DNA of 64,000 nt from Acetonema longum DSM 6540 (GTDB lineage: Bacteria; Bacillota; Negativicutes; Sporomusales; Acetonemataceae): contig NZ_AFGF01000280.1 of assembly GCF_000219125.1 (NCBI RefSeq), positions 1 to 64,000 on the forward strand, read 5' to 3'. The notes below the pieces were generated by a model. The model saw only the letters and a program-made list of their open reading frames with translations. It searched no databases and was not told the origin of the DNA. Shown here one piece after another: positions 44,330 to 52,896 of the stretch (the stretch's first letter is position 1; each line of letters opens with the position of its first letter). Both the position numbers and the translations under genes were made by a program.

Positions 44330-45112
44330 ATGGAGTACAGTAATCTCTTGTATGAAAAAGACGGGGGAATTGGATTTGTAACCTTGAACCGCCCCAAAGC
44401 GCTGAATGCGCTGAACGCCGCCCTCATGAAAGAAATCAGCCATCTAATGGATCAGATTGCCGCTGATCCGACCGTGCAAGTGGTCATCATTACCGGCAGC
44501 GGCGAAAAGTCGTTTGTAGCGGGAGCGGATATTACCGAAATGCAGCCTATGTCAGCGGTGGAAGGCCGCAACTGGGGAAAATTCGGGCAGGCTACTTTCG
44601 ATAAGATTGAAAAGCTGCCCCAACCGGTGATTGCCGCTGTAAACGGTTTTGCTCTCGGCGGTGGCTGCGAGCTGGCTATGGCTTGTGATATACGGATTGC
44701 CTCCGAAAAGGCGAAATTCGGCCAGCCGGAAGTTTCTTTGGGGATTACGCCCGGATTCGGCGGTACCCAGCGTTTGTCCCGGCTGGTAGGAAAAGGCCGC
44801 GCCAAGGAACTATTGTTTACCGGAGATCTGATTGATGCCCAGGAGGCTTATCGCATCGGCCTGGTGAATAAAGTGACGGCGCCTGAAGAACTGTTGAATG
44901 CGGCCAAAGCCCTGGCGCAAAAAATAATGTCGAGGGCGCCGGTGGCGGTTCAGGTTTGCAAAGCGGCCGTTAATGAAGGGCTTGATGTGGATCTGGATTC
45001 CGGCGTTGCCTATGAGGCCGAAGTATTCGGTCTGTGCTTCGCTACCGGCGATCAAAAAGAAGGCATGGCCGCTTTTGTGGAAAAGCGGCCGGCCAAATTT
45101 ACCGGCAAGTAG
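44330..45112 (+). CDS. crt: Enoyl-CoA hydratase/crotonase
   Basis: The 260-aa crotonase hydrates crotonyl-CoA to (S)-3-hydroxybutyryl-CoA. The oxyanion-hole segments KSFVAGADITEM and ALGGGCELAMACD are present, with the two catalytic Glu positions in FGQPEVSLGITPGFGGTQRL. Length is typical. It ends the C4 block and is followed by a terminator. Confidence 0.95.
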   Translation: MEYSNLLYEKDGGIGFVTLNRPKALNALNAALMKEISHLMDQIAADPTVQVVIITGSGEKSFVAGADITEMQPMSAVEGRNWGKFGQATFDKIEKLPQPVIAAVNGFALGGGCELAMACDIRIASEKAKFGQPEVSLGITPGFGGTQRLSRLVGKGRAKELLFTGDLIDAQEAYRIGLVNKVTAPEELLNAAKALAQKIMSRAPVAVQVCKAAVNEGLDVDLDSGVAYEAEVFGLCFATGDQKEGMAAFVEKRPAKFTGK

Positions 45113-45124
45113 TTTATTCCGGCA

Positions 45125-45153
45125 AAGGCGTCTGCCACCGCAGGCGCCTTTTA
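45125..45153 (+). terminator. Terminator after crt
   Basis: AAGGCGTCTGC pairs with GCAGGCGCCTT (one G-T pair) across a 4-base loop, followed by TTT. Confidence 0.78.
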
Positions 45154-45204
45154 AATTTTCCGGGACGCAGATGATTCTTTTTCAACAGTCTCCCTGCAGG
45201 AGTT

Positions 45205-45232
45205 TTGTTTATTTTCTGGTATATGGTACAAT
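45205..45232 (+). promoter_or_regulatory. Sigma-A promoter of the isochorismatase-fold gene
   Basis: TTGTTT (45205-45210), 16 bases, TACAAT (45227-45232) lie 35 bases before the start codon. Confidence 0.5.
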
Positions 45233-45267
45233 ATAAGGAAAAATAAAAAAGCGAGGTTGATATAAAT

Positions 45268-45822
45268 ATGGGACATGCTTTTAAACTGGATAGAGGATAC
45301 AGTGCCCTGGTGGTGATCGATGTTCAGGAAAAATTGCTGCCGGCAATTTATGACTGGGAGTCTGTTTTGTCCGCCACAGTGAATATGGTTAAGTTCGCCA
45401 AGATCCTCAATGTGCCTATTGTAGTCACCGAGCAGTATCCCCGCGGTTTGGGGCCGACTCACGGCGACATTGCCTCACTGATTGAACCATGGCAGCCTTT
45501 GGAGAAAACGACCTTCAGCTGCTTTGCGACAGCGGGATTTGAAGCGAAACTCAATGCAGCGGCGGCAAAATCCTTGGTGATCGTCGGCATTGAAGCTCAT
45601 ATTTGTGTGAACCAAACCGCTTTAGACGCTTTAAAACGGGGTTATAATGTACATATTGTGACAGATGCGGTAGGTTCCCGCAGCCCGCAGAATAAAGAGA
45701 TTGGCATCGAGAAGATGCGTCAGGCGGGAGCGATTATCAGCAGCAGTGAGATCGCTTTGTACGAATGGTTGGAACGGGCGGAAGGCAAGGAGTTTAAAGC
45801 GATTTTGCCACTGATAAAGTAA
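45268..45822 (+). CDS. Isochorismatase-fold cysteine hydrolase
   Basis: The 184-aa protein has the family's catalytic Asp in VVIDVQEKLLP, Lys in EKTTFSCF, and the nucleophilic Cys in GIEAHICVNQTALDAL. It resembles YcaC/isochorismatase-like hydrolases that act on amides or isochorismate; the substrate is unknown. It stands alone between a promoter and a weak inverted repeat (TGCCGGC/GCCGGCA near 45834-45866). Confidence 0.87.
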   Translation: MGHAFKLDRGYSALVVIDVQEKLLPAIYDWESVLSATVNMVKFAKILNVPIVVTEQYPRGLGPTHGDIASLIEPWQPLEKTTFSCFATAGFEAKLNAAAAKSLVIVGIEAHICVNQTALDALKRGYNVHIVTDAVGSRSPQNKEIGIEKMRQAGAIISSSEIALYEWLERAEGKEFKAILPLIK

Positions 45823-45971
45823 ATGGATTTAAGGTGCCGGCTGCTTGCCCCTGGTAACCGGCCGGCAATAAAAAAGGATTTTTTATTCTTTCTGTCAAAT
45901 GGGTTAGTATTTGAAAAGCTGGCAGGAGTTTACCGGAGCATTTGAATAAATACATCGCGGGGGGTTGCGCA

Positions 45972-46172
45972 ATGTGGACAGTCGTTTATATTGCAGCCAA
46001 TCGGTTACAATCGGACAATATCAAGAAATTATTGTGTCGGGAAGGGATATTGGCGGACTCCAGACCTGCCGGTGTTTCCATGCTGGGTGACGGATTATAC
46101 GAAATACTTGTTTTAGAATCTGAGGCCGAAGAAGCAACCTCCGTTTTGTGCCACAATATCACTGGGGTATGA
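45972..46172 (+). CDS. Small protein upstream of pyruvate kinase, DUF2007-like
   Basis: The 66-aa protein starts MWTVVYIAANRLQSDNIKKLL and has a beta-alpha-beta pattern ending LYEILVLESEAEEATSVL. The layout recalls small DUF2007-type signalling domains. GGGGGT sits before ATG 45972; the frame open from 45942 is less likely. It is 40 bases upstream of pyk and probably co-transcribed, but no role is known. Confidence 0.6.
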   Translation: MWTVVYIAANRLQSDNIKKLLCREGILADSRPAGVSMLGDGLYEILVLESEAEEATSVLCHNITGV

Positions 46173-46212
46173 TTTTCGTTGTAGATTTACTGAATATTAG
46201 GAGATGATCCGC

Positions 46213-47967
46213 TTGAACAAAAAATCGAAAATTGTTTGTACCGTTGGACCCAGTACGGATAAGCCCGGCATTTTAGAGAGAATGATGCAAGCGGGAATGA
46301 ATGTAGCCCGATTTAATTTTTCTCACGGCAAGCATGAAGATCATGCCCAGAGAATCGCTATGGTCCGCAGTGCGGCAGCCAGCTTAAACAGGCCGATTGG
46401 CTTGATGCTGGATACCAAAGGGCCTGAGATGCGCCTGGGCAAATTTGCTGAGGGGAAGGTGAACTTAGAAAAAGGGCAGCAATTTATTTTAACAGCCAGA
46501 GATATACCTGGAACGGCTGAAATCGTATCGGTAAACCATAAGCTGTTGCCGCGTGAGGTGGCGCCAGGCAATATCATCTTATTGTCGGATGGCTTGATTG
46601 GCCTGGTGGTCGAACGGATTGACGGGGACGATATTATCACACGTGTGCAAAACGGCGGTCCCATCAGTGATAATAAGCGGGTGGCTGCGCCGGGAGTAGG
46701 AGTCAGTTTGCCGCCTATATCGCCGCAAGATGTTGCAGATATTCTTTTTGGCATTGAGCAGGATATGGACTATATCGCTGCTTCCTTCATCCAACGGGCG
46801 GCCGATGTGCTGGCGATCCGCAGAATATTGGAAGAATCCGGCGCGACCATGGAGATTATCGCCAAGATCGAAAATGCCGAAGGTGTAAAAAACATTGATG
46901 AGATTTTGAATGTTGTGGATGGAATTATGGTAGCCCGCGGCGATTTGGGCGTAGAAATCCCCACTGAAGATGTGCCGCTGGTGCAAAAAATGTTGATTGC
47001 CAAGGCCAATAAGGCCGGCAAGCCGGTCATCACTGCCACGCAAATGCTGGAGTCCATGCTTGCCAATCCCCGGCCCACCCGGGCGGAAGCCAGCGACATT
47101 GCCAATGCGATCATGGACGGATCGGATGCCATTATGCTGAGCGGCGAAACCGCTTCCGGCTCTTATCCGGTGGAAGCGGTGGAAACTATGGCCAGGATCG
47201 CGGTCCGGACAGAGGCAGCGTTGAATTACAATGAAATATTACTAACTAAAGGAATGGTTTGTGAGCATTCCACTACCGACGCCATCAGTCATGCTACCGT
47301 TCAAATTGCCCAAAATCTGGGGGCCGCAGCGGTTATTACATCTACGGAATCAGGCTATACGGCCCGCATGGTTTCCAAATACCGCCCCCAAGCTTCGATT
47401 GTAGCAGTGACTCCTCATGCTAAGACTGTACGCCGTATGCTGCTTTTATGGGGTGTCCATCCGGTATTGGGCAGCAGCTCGAAAAATACGGATGAAATGC
47501 TGACCAATTCGGTTAGCGGTGCAATTGCTACCGGTGAGGTAAAGGAAGGCGATCTGGTGGTCATCACTGCCGGTGTGCCGATAGGAACATCCGGCACCAC
47601 CAATCTGATCCGGGTTCATGTAGTGGCCAATGTACTGATGCGCGGCACCGGTATTGGACAGAAGGCCGTCACCGGTAAAGTTTGCGTTGTTCATTCCTTG
47701 GCGGAGATCAAACAAAACTTCCGGCCAGGAGATATACTGGTGATTGCCAGTGTGGATGAAGAAACTGCCCCTTACGCGGCTCAGGCTGCGGCCATTGTGG
47801 CCGAGGAGGGCGGTTTGACATCCAATGCGGCCATTGTTGGCGTCAGTTATGGACTGCCGGTATTGGTCGGGGTTACGGGCGTTGTAGAAAAGTTAGCTGA
47901 CGGAACTGTTGTTACGGTTGATGCAGCGCGTGGCCTGTTGTATCAAGGTGAGATTAACGCCAGATAA
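46213..47967 (+). CDS. pyk: Pyruvate kinase with C-terminal PEP-utiliser-like domain
   Basis: The 584-aa enzyme makes pyruvate and ATP from PEP and ADP. Motifs include KIVCTVGPS, NVARFNFSHG, MLDTKGPEMR, IAKIENAEGV, MVARGDLGVEI and TATQMLESM. About 100 extra C-terminal residues match the PEP-utiliser mobile domain (GDILVIASVDEETAP, GGLTSNAAIVGVSYGLPV). The usual phospho-His (TSH) is Asn here, as in other Firmicute pyruvate kinases with this extension. TTG 46213 has AGGAGA 8 bases upstream; ATG 46204 is too close to that site. Confidence 0.93.
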   Translation: MNKKSKIVCTVGPSTDKPGILERMMQAGMNVARFNFSHGKHEDHAQRIAMVRSAAASLNRPIGLMLDTKGPEMRLGKFAEGKVNLEKGQQFILTARDIPGTAEIVSVNHKLLPREVAPGNIILLSDGLIGLVVERIDGDDIITRVQNGGPISDNKRVAAPGVGVSLPPISPQDVADILFGIEQDMDYIAASFIQRAADVLAIRRILEESGATMEIIAKIENAEGVKNIDEILNVVDGIMVARGDLGVEIPTEDVPLVQKMLIAKANKAGKPVITATQMLESMLANPRPTRAEASDIANAIMDGSDAIMLSGETASGSYPVEAVETMARIAVRTEAALNYNEILLTKGMVCEHSTTDAISHATVQIAQNLGAAAVITSTESGYTARMVSKYRPQASIVAVTPHAKTVRRMLLLWGVHPVLGSSSKNTDEMLTNSVSGAIATGEVKEGDLVVITAGVPIGTSGTTNLIRVHVVANVLMRGTGIGQKAVTGKVCVVHSLAEIKQNFRPGDILVIASVDEETAPYAAQAAAIVAEEGGLTSNAAIVGVSYGLPVLVGVTGVVEKLADGTVVTVDAARGLLYQGEINAR

Positions 47968-47999
47968 TGTGAGCTTGAGCCGTTGAGCGGAGGACAACT

Positions 48000-49415
48000 A
48001 TGAGGTATTGGTGGTTATTGGTTATTATCGTGTTGGGGTATGCAGTTTTCTCTTTCTGGCGCCGCTCCCGGCAATTATCATGGCAAGCCCGTTCCCTGGC
48101 CAAAAAACTCGATAAACTTGCCCGACAGCAGCCAAGAGACGCAAAAGGGGAAACCTCCTTTTTGCGCCGGATTTACCAATTGATTCAGGATAGTCTCATT
48201 ACGAATGACGTAGCAGAAACTTATAAATTGCTTGATCTTCTTAAATTGGCTTACGGCGAGGGGTGCATTCGTCCGGATGAGCCCATCCATTTAATGACAC
48301 TGGCTGTGAGTTTGGTACGCCAGGAAAAGACAGATCTGGCGGCAGCTTTGCTGGACGCGTATCGCAATATGCTGCGCCGTTTACCCGTGGAGTCATCGGT
48401 TATGGCCGCAGAGCAGCTGTTGGTGATCGGTACTGTCGCTGCCCGGGAAAAGCAGCCGTTTCTGGCAACTAAGGCGGCGGAAATACTGTTTGCTATGCTG
48501 GAAAAAGTTGAGTGGACCACCCATAGGCCGGACAGTGTCATTGCCGTAATACGGTCTTTAAAGGTCCTTGGCGGTTATGCTCTCAGGCGGCAGGATACAG
48601 AGTTTTTTCGGGAAATGACAACTCGCTTTGCCGTCTTTGTCATTGCTAAACCCCACAGCATTATTGTCGATGAAATTCTGGCCGCATTATCCGTCTGGAT
48701 GCATCGTATCCTGCAGACGGATAATGAGACGCTGTTTGCGGTCTTAGCGGATTTTGTCTTGCACTTGGCTGACCGCAGGGCATTGCAAGATGAATCCATT
48801 GAGCGGCTGCTGCGGGAATGGCACAATTTAGCCGGCGTGGTAAGCTTGAACCCCAAAAGCAAGCTGGCCGCCGCGGTGGTTGGGCATATCCTGGAGTTAG
48901 GCAAGAGAACCGAAAATGTTGCGAACTGGACTCTGGCGGTAAGCTGCGCCGCCAAACTGGCTAAGTTGGCCGTGGATCAGAGTGGTAGTCAGCAAGCCTT
49001 TCCTTTAATTTATCCCTTATTGGATGCCGGACGAAAATTTTTATTGGCCGAATTGAAATTTGGTGAGAATGTACGCAGTGCGTTCCGTCAAAAGGCCTTG
49101 TTTATTTTGGTAAAAGAATGCATCAGCCTTTTCAATTTTGCCGCCAGACAGCAAATGCTGGCGACGATCTATGATGTGGCGGGAGAATTTTATCAATATT
49201 GGAGCGGAGATCCTGCACGGGCTATCAGCTGTAAATCGGCTAAAAAATTTTTTCAGCTTTTATTGCTCTACTGGAAACAAACTCGTGGACTTCTCCCGAA
49301 AAAAAAGCTGCCGGCAGATTTGCCTCTGATGGACCCGCTGCTTTTTTCCGAAACGGATATCAATCGCATGGTGTTTTTAGATTCTAAAACACTAAAGCTG
49401 GATGATGCGATATGA
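48000..49415 (+). CDS. Membrane-anchored helical protein of unknown function
   Basis: This 471-aa protein begins with one transmembrane helix (WWLLVIIVLGYAVFSFW, residues about 4-20), a basic stretch, and then an almost wholly alpha-helical cytoplasmic body rich in Leu and Ala that looks like helical repeats (HEAT/TPR-like), for example LLDLLKLAYGEG and LLDAYRNMLRRLP. I recognise no catalytic motif or known family. It lies between pyk and the D-amino acid transaminase, each gap under 35 bases, so the three are likely co-transcribed. Confidence 0.7.
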   Translation: MRYWWLLVIIVLGYAVFSFWRRSRQLSWQARSLAKKLDKLARQQPRDAKGETSFLRRIYQLIQDSLITNDVAETYKLLDLLKLAYGEGCIRPDEPIHLMTLAVSLVRQEKTDLAAALLDAYRNMLRRLPVESSVMAAEQLLVIGTVAAREKQPFLATKAAEILFAMLEKVEWTTHRPDSVIAVIRSLKVLGGYALRRQDTEFFREMTTRFAVFVIAKPHSIIVDEILAALSVWMHRILQTDNETLFAVLADFVLHLADRRALQDESIERLLREWHNLAGVVSLNPKSKLAAAVVGHILELGKRTENVANWTLAVSCAAKLAKLAVDQSGSQQAFPLIYPLLDAGRKFLLAELKFGENVRSAFRQKALFILVKECISLFNFAARQQMLATIYDVAGEFYQYWSGDPARAISCKSAKKFFQLLLLYWKQTRGLLPKKKLPADLPLMDPLLFSETDINRMVFLDSKTLKLDDAI

Positions 49416-49436
49416 ATTTTTTAAGGGGGGTATACT

Positions 49437-50297
49437 ATGAAACCACTAGGATTAGTGGATGGAATGATCGTTAGCTTGGATGAACCAATAATATCCATGG
49501 AAGACAGGGGTTACCAGTTTGGGGATGGGGTCTATGAGGTGACCAAGGTCTATAACGGCAGATTGTTTGCGTTTGCACAGCATAGGGAACGCCTGTACCG
49601 GTCGCTGCGCGAGCTCAGAATACCCGCTGTCTGGACTGCGGAAGAATTACAGCAGTTTCATCAGTTGCTTATTGCCGAAAGCGGCATTAAAGACGGCGGT
49701 GTTTACCTGCAAATTACCCGGGGAGTAGCGCCGCGGGCTCATAACTTCCCTGAAAACGTTGTGCCCAAACTGACCATGTCCATCCGTCCCGCTGGTTCCG
49801 CCAATGCCTCTTTGCGGGAAACCGGGGCTAAAATTCTCTTTGCCCCGGATGAACGATGGCTGCGCTGCGATATAAAATCCCTGAATTTGCTGGGCAATCT
49901 TATGGCCAAGCAAAAGGCTAAAGAGGCAGGATGTTTTGAGGCGGTTATGATCCGGGACGGTGTTATTACTGAGGGCTCCAGCAGCAATTTCATGATTGTA
50001 AAAGACGGGGTGCTTTGGACCCATCCTCTGGGAAATCTTATTTTGAAAGGCGTTACCCGCACGCTGATTGTGGAAAAGATAGCGCCGGAACTGGGATTGC
50101 CAGTTATCGAGAAAGCGTTTAACACATCCTTTGCCGGCGGCGCCGATGAGGCGTTTGTCTGCGGCACTAATACCGAAATTGTGCCAGTTGTCACCATGGA
50201 CAACAATCCCGTTGCCAACGGTCAGGTCGGAGCAGTTACCCGCAAGCTGCAGCAAGCTTTCAACAAATTGATTGACATCGAATGTCAACGTAATTAA
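49437..50297 (+). CDS. dat: D-amino acid transaminase (class IV, PLP)
   Basis: The 286-aa protein makes D-amino acids such as D-Glu or D-Ala for the cell wall. It has the fold-type IV N-terminus EDRGYQFGDGVYEV, the PLP Lys in CDIKSLNLLGN, and VITEGSSSNFMIVKDG. Lys spacing and DRGYQFGDGVYEV favour D-alanine aminotransferase over branched-chain forms. AAGGGGGG precedes the ATG. An interspersed repeat in the opposite orientation begins about 45 bases after its stop. Confidence 0.9.
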   Translation: MKPLGLVDGMIVSLDEPIISMEDRGYQFGDGVYEVTKVYNGRLFAFAQHRERLYRSLRELRIPAVWTAEELQQFHQLLIAESGIKDGGVYLQITRGVAPRAHNFPENVVPKLTMSIRPAGSANASLRETGAKILFAPDERWLRCDIKSLNLLGNLMAKQKAKEAGCFEAVMIRDGVITEGSSSNFMIVKDGVLWTHPLGNLILKGVTRTLIVEKIAPELGLPVIEKAFNTSFAGGADEAFVCGTNTEIVPVVTMDNNPVANGQVGAVTRKLQQAFNKLIDIECQRN

Positions 50298-50341
50298 TAA
50301 AAGAAAAAGAGTAAAGCAGGCTATTTAAACTTGCTCTACTC

Positions 50342-50628
50342 TAGTGGGGAGTTTTGTTGCCAGTCTCATCTGCGGCCTCGAAACAGGGAGCGTTCAAAAA
50401 GGTTCAGATGCTAGGTCAGAGAAACGCTCGCGTTTCCGTACTAGCGAAGAATTCAAGAGACTTTTCGGCTCGGGAGAAAGCACCCACTACTGCCACTTTC
50501 CCGAAAAGTTACGGATTCTGATGCAGCGCGACGAGGACGGGCGTGAGACTGTACGTTCGGGGGTACGTCGAACGCCCGCCCGCAGGAGGCTGAAGTGACG
50601 CAGATGGGCCTTTTTCAACGCTCCCCTA
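50342..50628 (-). repeat. Interspersed repeat, copy B
   Basis: This near-complete copy is, read on the minus strand, almost identical to copy C (62742-63021). Shared features include TAGGGGAGCGTTGAAAAAGG at one end, CATCTGCGTCACTTCAGCCT, a CGTTCGACGTAC palindrome-like block, CTTTTCGGG/CCGAAAAG arms, the hairpin GAAACGCGAGCGTTTC, and CCTTTTTGAACG near the other end. Its first bases on the minus strand are the TAG stop codon (50626-50628) of the neighbouring minus-strand gene. No transposase is encoded. The frame 50344-50598 is repeat sequence, not a gene. Confidence 0.9.
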
Positions 50629-50967
50629 CATTTTAATGGCTATGTACTGCTCGACCTGAACCGGACTTTGCTCCAGCGCTCCGGCGGGAAGAATGGAAAA
50701 GTGTCGGAAGAATTTTTTGGCCCCGATATAGGCGCCTTTGGCCGCATAACGCACTGGGAACGAATTGGTATTCCCTTCGGATAAGGGGAGTATCCCCAGA
50801 GCATGATTTTGCTGATCATAGCCGAGCATGCAGAACTGTTGATTTGCTAACAGTTCTGCAGCCTTTTTGTTAAATACGATGCGGCCGTTGGGACTCACTG
50901 TGACTGAAGGTGTATCTTTTGCAATGCGTTCTTTTCGGGGCTGAAATAGCGTAAATGAAAAATCCAT
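50626..50967 (-). CDS. Hypothetical protein, 113 aa
   Basis: The protein begins MDFSFTLFQPRKERIAKD and has TVSPNGRIVFNKKAAELL and LGYDQQNHALGILPL, a beta-rich pattern with no motif I can name. ATG 50967 is chosen because AAGGAGTG stands 6 bases upstream. Its TAG stop is the first triplet of repeat copy B, so the repeat may have supplied the present C-terminus. The 167 bases between it and the divergent gene at 51135 are AT-rich promoter-like sequence. Confidence 0.65.
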   Translation of the reverse strand: MDFSFTLFQPRKERIAKDTPSVTVSPNGRIVFNKKAAELLANQQFCMLGYDQQNHALGILPLSEGNTNSFPVRYAAKGAYIGAKKFFRHFSILPAGALEQSPVQVEQYIAIKM

Positions 50968-51134
50968 GGCATTCACTCCTTTTTCTTTGTTATTATTCAG
51001 TATGTGCAAAAATTTTTAAAAATATAATACAGATAGCTTTTTGTAATATATTTTTTTGAGTGAACGGCAAATGACAGAATGTAAAATAGGCATTATAAAA
51101 TCGTCTTAAAGCAACTTGCAGGGAGGCTAATATC

Positions 51135-51458
51135 GTGAGTCAGGTTTGGCTGGAATTAATTGTGGTCATGTTAGGCAGCAGCGTGATCAAATATGTTTTT
51201 TTGAACCGGCTTGTTTGGGTTGTAATTGATTTGGTTACTCTCGGTATTTGTTATTTGGTGTTACGGCGTTATCCCTATGTGGATATGAAGACCAGCATGA
51301 TCTTTTTGAGCGGACTGACATTTATTAATATATTAGTTGATCTGGGCTGGATCAGCGGTTTGTTTGGTACATTAATCTCTTTGGCGATTGTCATGTGGTT
51401 GTTATGGAAGCGTCGGGGGCCACGGCGCCCCAATATGCGATATAAGTGGCATAAATAA
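51135..51458 (+). CDS. Small membrane protein, unknown function
   Basis: The 107-aa protein has three to four hydrophobic helices (LELIVVMLGSSVIKYVF, LVWVVIDLVTLGICYLVL, MIFLSGLTFINILVDLGW, LFGTLISLAIVMWLLW) and a basic tail (KRRGPRRPNMRYKWHK). GTG 51135 follows GGGAGGC. The next gene starts 15 bases later and also encodes a membrane protein, so the two likely form a small operon. Confidence 0.7.
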   Translation: MSQVWLELIVVMLGSSVIKYVFLNRLVWVVIDLVTLGICYLVLRRYPYVDMKTSMIFLSGLTFINILVDLGWISGLFGTLISLAIVMWLLWKRRGPRRPNMRYKWHK

Positions 51459-51473
51459 AGGAGACCGTTGACG

Positions 51474-51983
51474 ATGGCTTATCGAATTTTGACCAGAACG
51501 GCATTGCTGCTTGCGCTGGCTCTTTTGTTCCAGTCGCTGCGTTTTTACCTGCCTGTGCCGGTGTTCTTTTCCACCGTTTTGATCGGTACTTTGGTAAATG
51601 CTACAATCATTGTAGCGGTTCGAACGGCTGGTGTATGGCCGGGCATGATTGTCGGGGTATTGACCCCGGTTGTTGCTTATTTTCAGCAGCTATTGCTATT
51701 GCCGCTGTTTATCATTCCGGTGGCCGTGGGAAATATGATTTATGCCGGATCCTTTTATAAAATTTTCCGGCGGGGCAATCTGCCGGCAGTAATTATAGCA
51801 GCCATGCTGAAAGCGGCCTCCCTGTACTTTGCCTTTGCCTGGCTGGTCCCTCTGACAGGACTGGCGGCAAAACAGGCGGCGATGATCATTTTTGTCATGA
51901 GCTGGCCTCAGCTTGTGACGGCAATTGCCGGGGGCTTGCTGGCTTTAGTTATTGGCAGGCGCATTCGGCAGTTTCATTCTTGA
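51474..51983 (+). CDS. Membrane protein, ECF S-component-like
   Basis: The 169-aa protein has about five or six hydrophobic helices (LTRTALLLALALLFQSLRF; GTLVNATIIVAVRTAGVWPG; LLLLPLFIIPVAVGNMIYAG). The pattern is like substrate-specific S components of ECF transporters, but no ligand motif is clear. ATG 51474 has AAAGGAGA at 9 bases; TTG 51468 is too close. A bidirectional terminator follows. Confidence 0.65.
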   Translation: MAYRILTRTALLLALALLFQSLRFYLPVPVFFSTVLIGTLVNATIIVAVRTAGVWPGMIVGVLTPVVAYFQQLLLLPLFIIPVAVGNMIYAGSFYKIFRRGNLPAVIIAAMLKAASLYFAFAWLVPLTGLAAKQAAMIIFVMSWPQLVTAIAGGLLALVIGRRIRQFHS

Positions 51984-52017
51984 TGATTCGGTAATTTAAA
52001 CCGGCATTACAAAATGG

Positions 52018-52057
52018 AAAACTCCCGGCCAGTCTAGACTGGCCGGGAGTTTTTTCT
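52018..52057. terminator. Bidirectional terminator between convergent genes
   Basis: A perfect 16-bp stem, AAAACTCCCGGCCAGT and its complement, closes a CTAG loop with T runs on both strands. It serves the membrane-protein gene from the left and the SIMPL gene from the right. Confidence 0.93.
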
Positions 52058-52068
52058 GAGCGGATTGA

Positions 52069-52785
52069 TTATTCGATTTCAAATACAATCACGACGGAAG
52101 CGGATATTTGTATGGAACCGGGCAAGATGGGGGTCGTGGGAATCCCGTCGGCTTTGAGGAGATAGCGGTGCTGGTATTCGGGAACTTGCACTGAGACCCC
52201 TCCTTCCTGGATGGATACTACTTTACCCAGTTTTTTACCGAGGGCTGTTGCCAATGCTTCGGCCTTACCTTTAGCATCCCGGAGGGCGGCCTGCAATACC
52301 TGGCGTTTTAGCTGGGCATCGTCGCTGCGGCTGAAATTCAAGTCCACAATTTGATTGGCGCCGGCGGAGAAAGAGCCGTCAATAATGGCGCCGATTTGAT
52401 TCATGTCATTTACAACAGCAATAACGGTGTGGCTGACACGATAGCCGGCGATCATCGGAACCTTGTTTTCTTTACCCTGTTCCGTGTGTATGGGGGAAAC
52501 TGCGTATTGCACGGTGCGCAGTTTGTCTTTTGCAATTCCCATATCCAATAGTTTTTGTTGTACTGTGGCGGCTAGGCGGGCATTTTCTGTCTGGGCGTCC
52601 TCGGCTGTTTTTCCGGTGGTGACAACGCCGATACCAATAGAAGCCTGGTCAGTCAGGACTTCGATTTGACTGTTTCCCTGAACAGTGATGGTTCCGGCAC
52701 TGGCAACAGGAACGGCAACAGCGCTGGCTCCGAAAAAGGTCATTATGGTCAGAAGGGCAGTCACAATAAGCAATTTGTATTTCAT
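52069..52785 (-). CDS. SIMPL domain (DUF541) secreted protein
   Basis: The 238-aa protein has a signal peptide (MKYKLLIVTALLTIMTFFGA with a likely cut after VASAG-like residues near 30) and a SIMPL domain: GTITVQGNSQIEV, VTTGKTAEDAQTENA, LRTVQYAVSPIH, GYRVSHTVIAVV and DAKGKAEALATALGKKLG. Such proteins sit in the periplasm or cell envelope, often in oxidative-stress or adhesion contexts; the function is not firmly known. Confidence 0.88.
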   Translation of the reverse strand: MKYKLLIVTALLTIMTFFGASAVAVPVASAGTITVQGNSQIEVLTDQASIGIGVVTTGKTAEDAQTENARLAATVQQKLLDMGIAKDKLRTVQYAVSPIHTEQGKENKVPMIAGYRVSHTVIAVVNDMNQIGAIIDGSFSAGANQIVDLNFSRSDDAQLKRQVLQAALRDAKGKAEALATALGKKLGKVVSIQEGGVSVQVPEYQHRYLLKADGIPTTPILPGSIQISASVVIVFEIE

Positions 52786-52896
52786 GCCGGTATTCCTCCA
52801 AGTACAACATTAAAGTATTATTAGATAGTTCGTTAACTGTATTCTTTCGGTAAGCGATATTTCCTGCCGTCAGGCATAATCGGGAAAAAGTCTACA

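Noticed and set aside
50344-50598. Frame of 84 codons downstream of dat
   Set aside because: It lies wholly in repeat copy B; the matching parts of copies A and C do not keep the frame.
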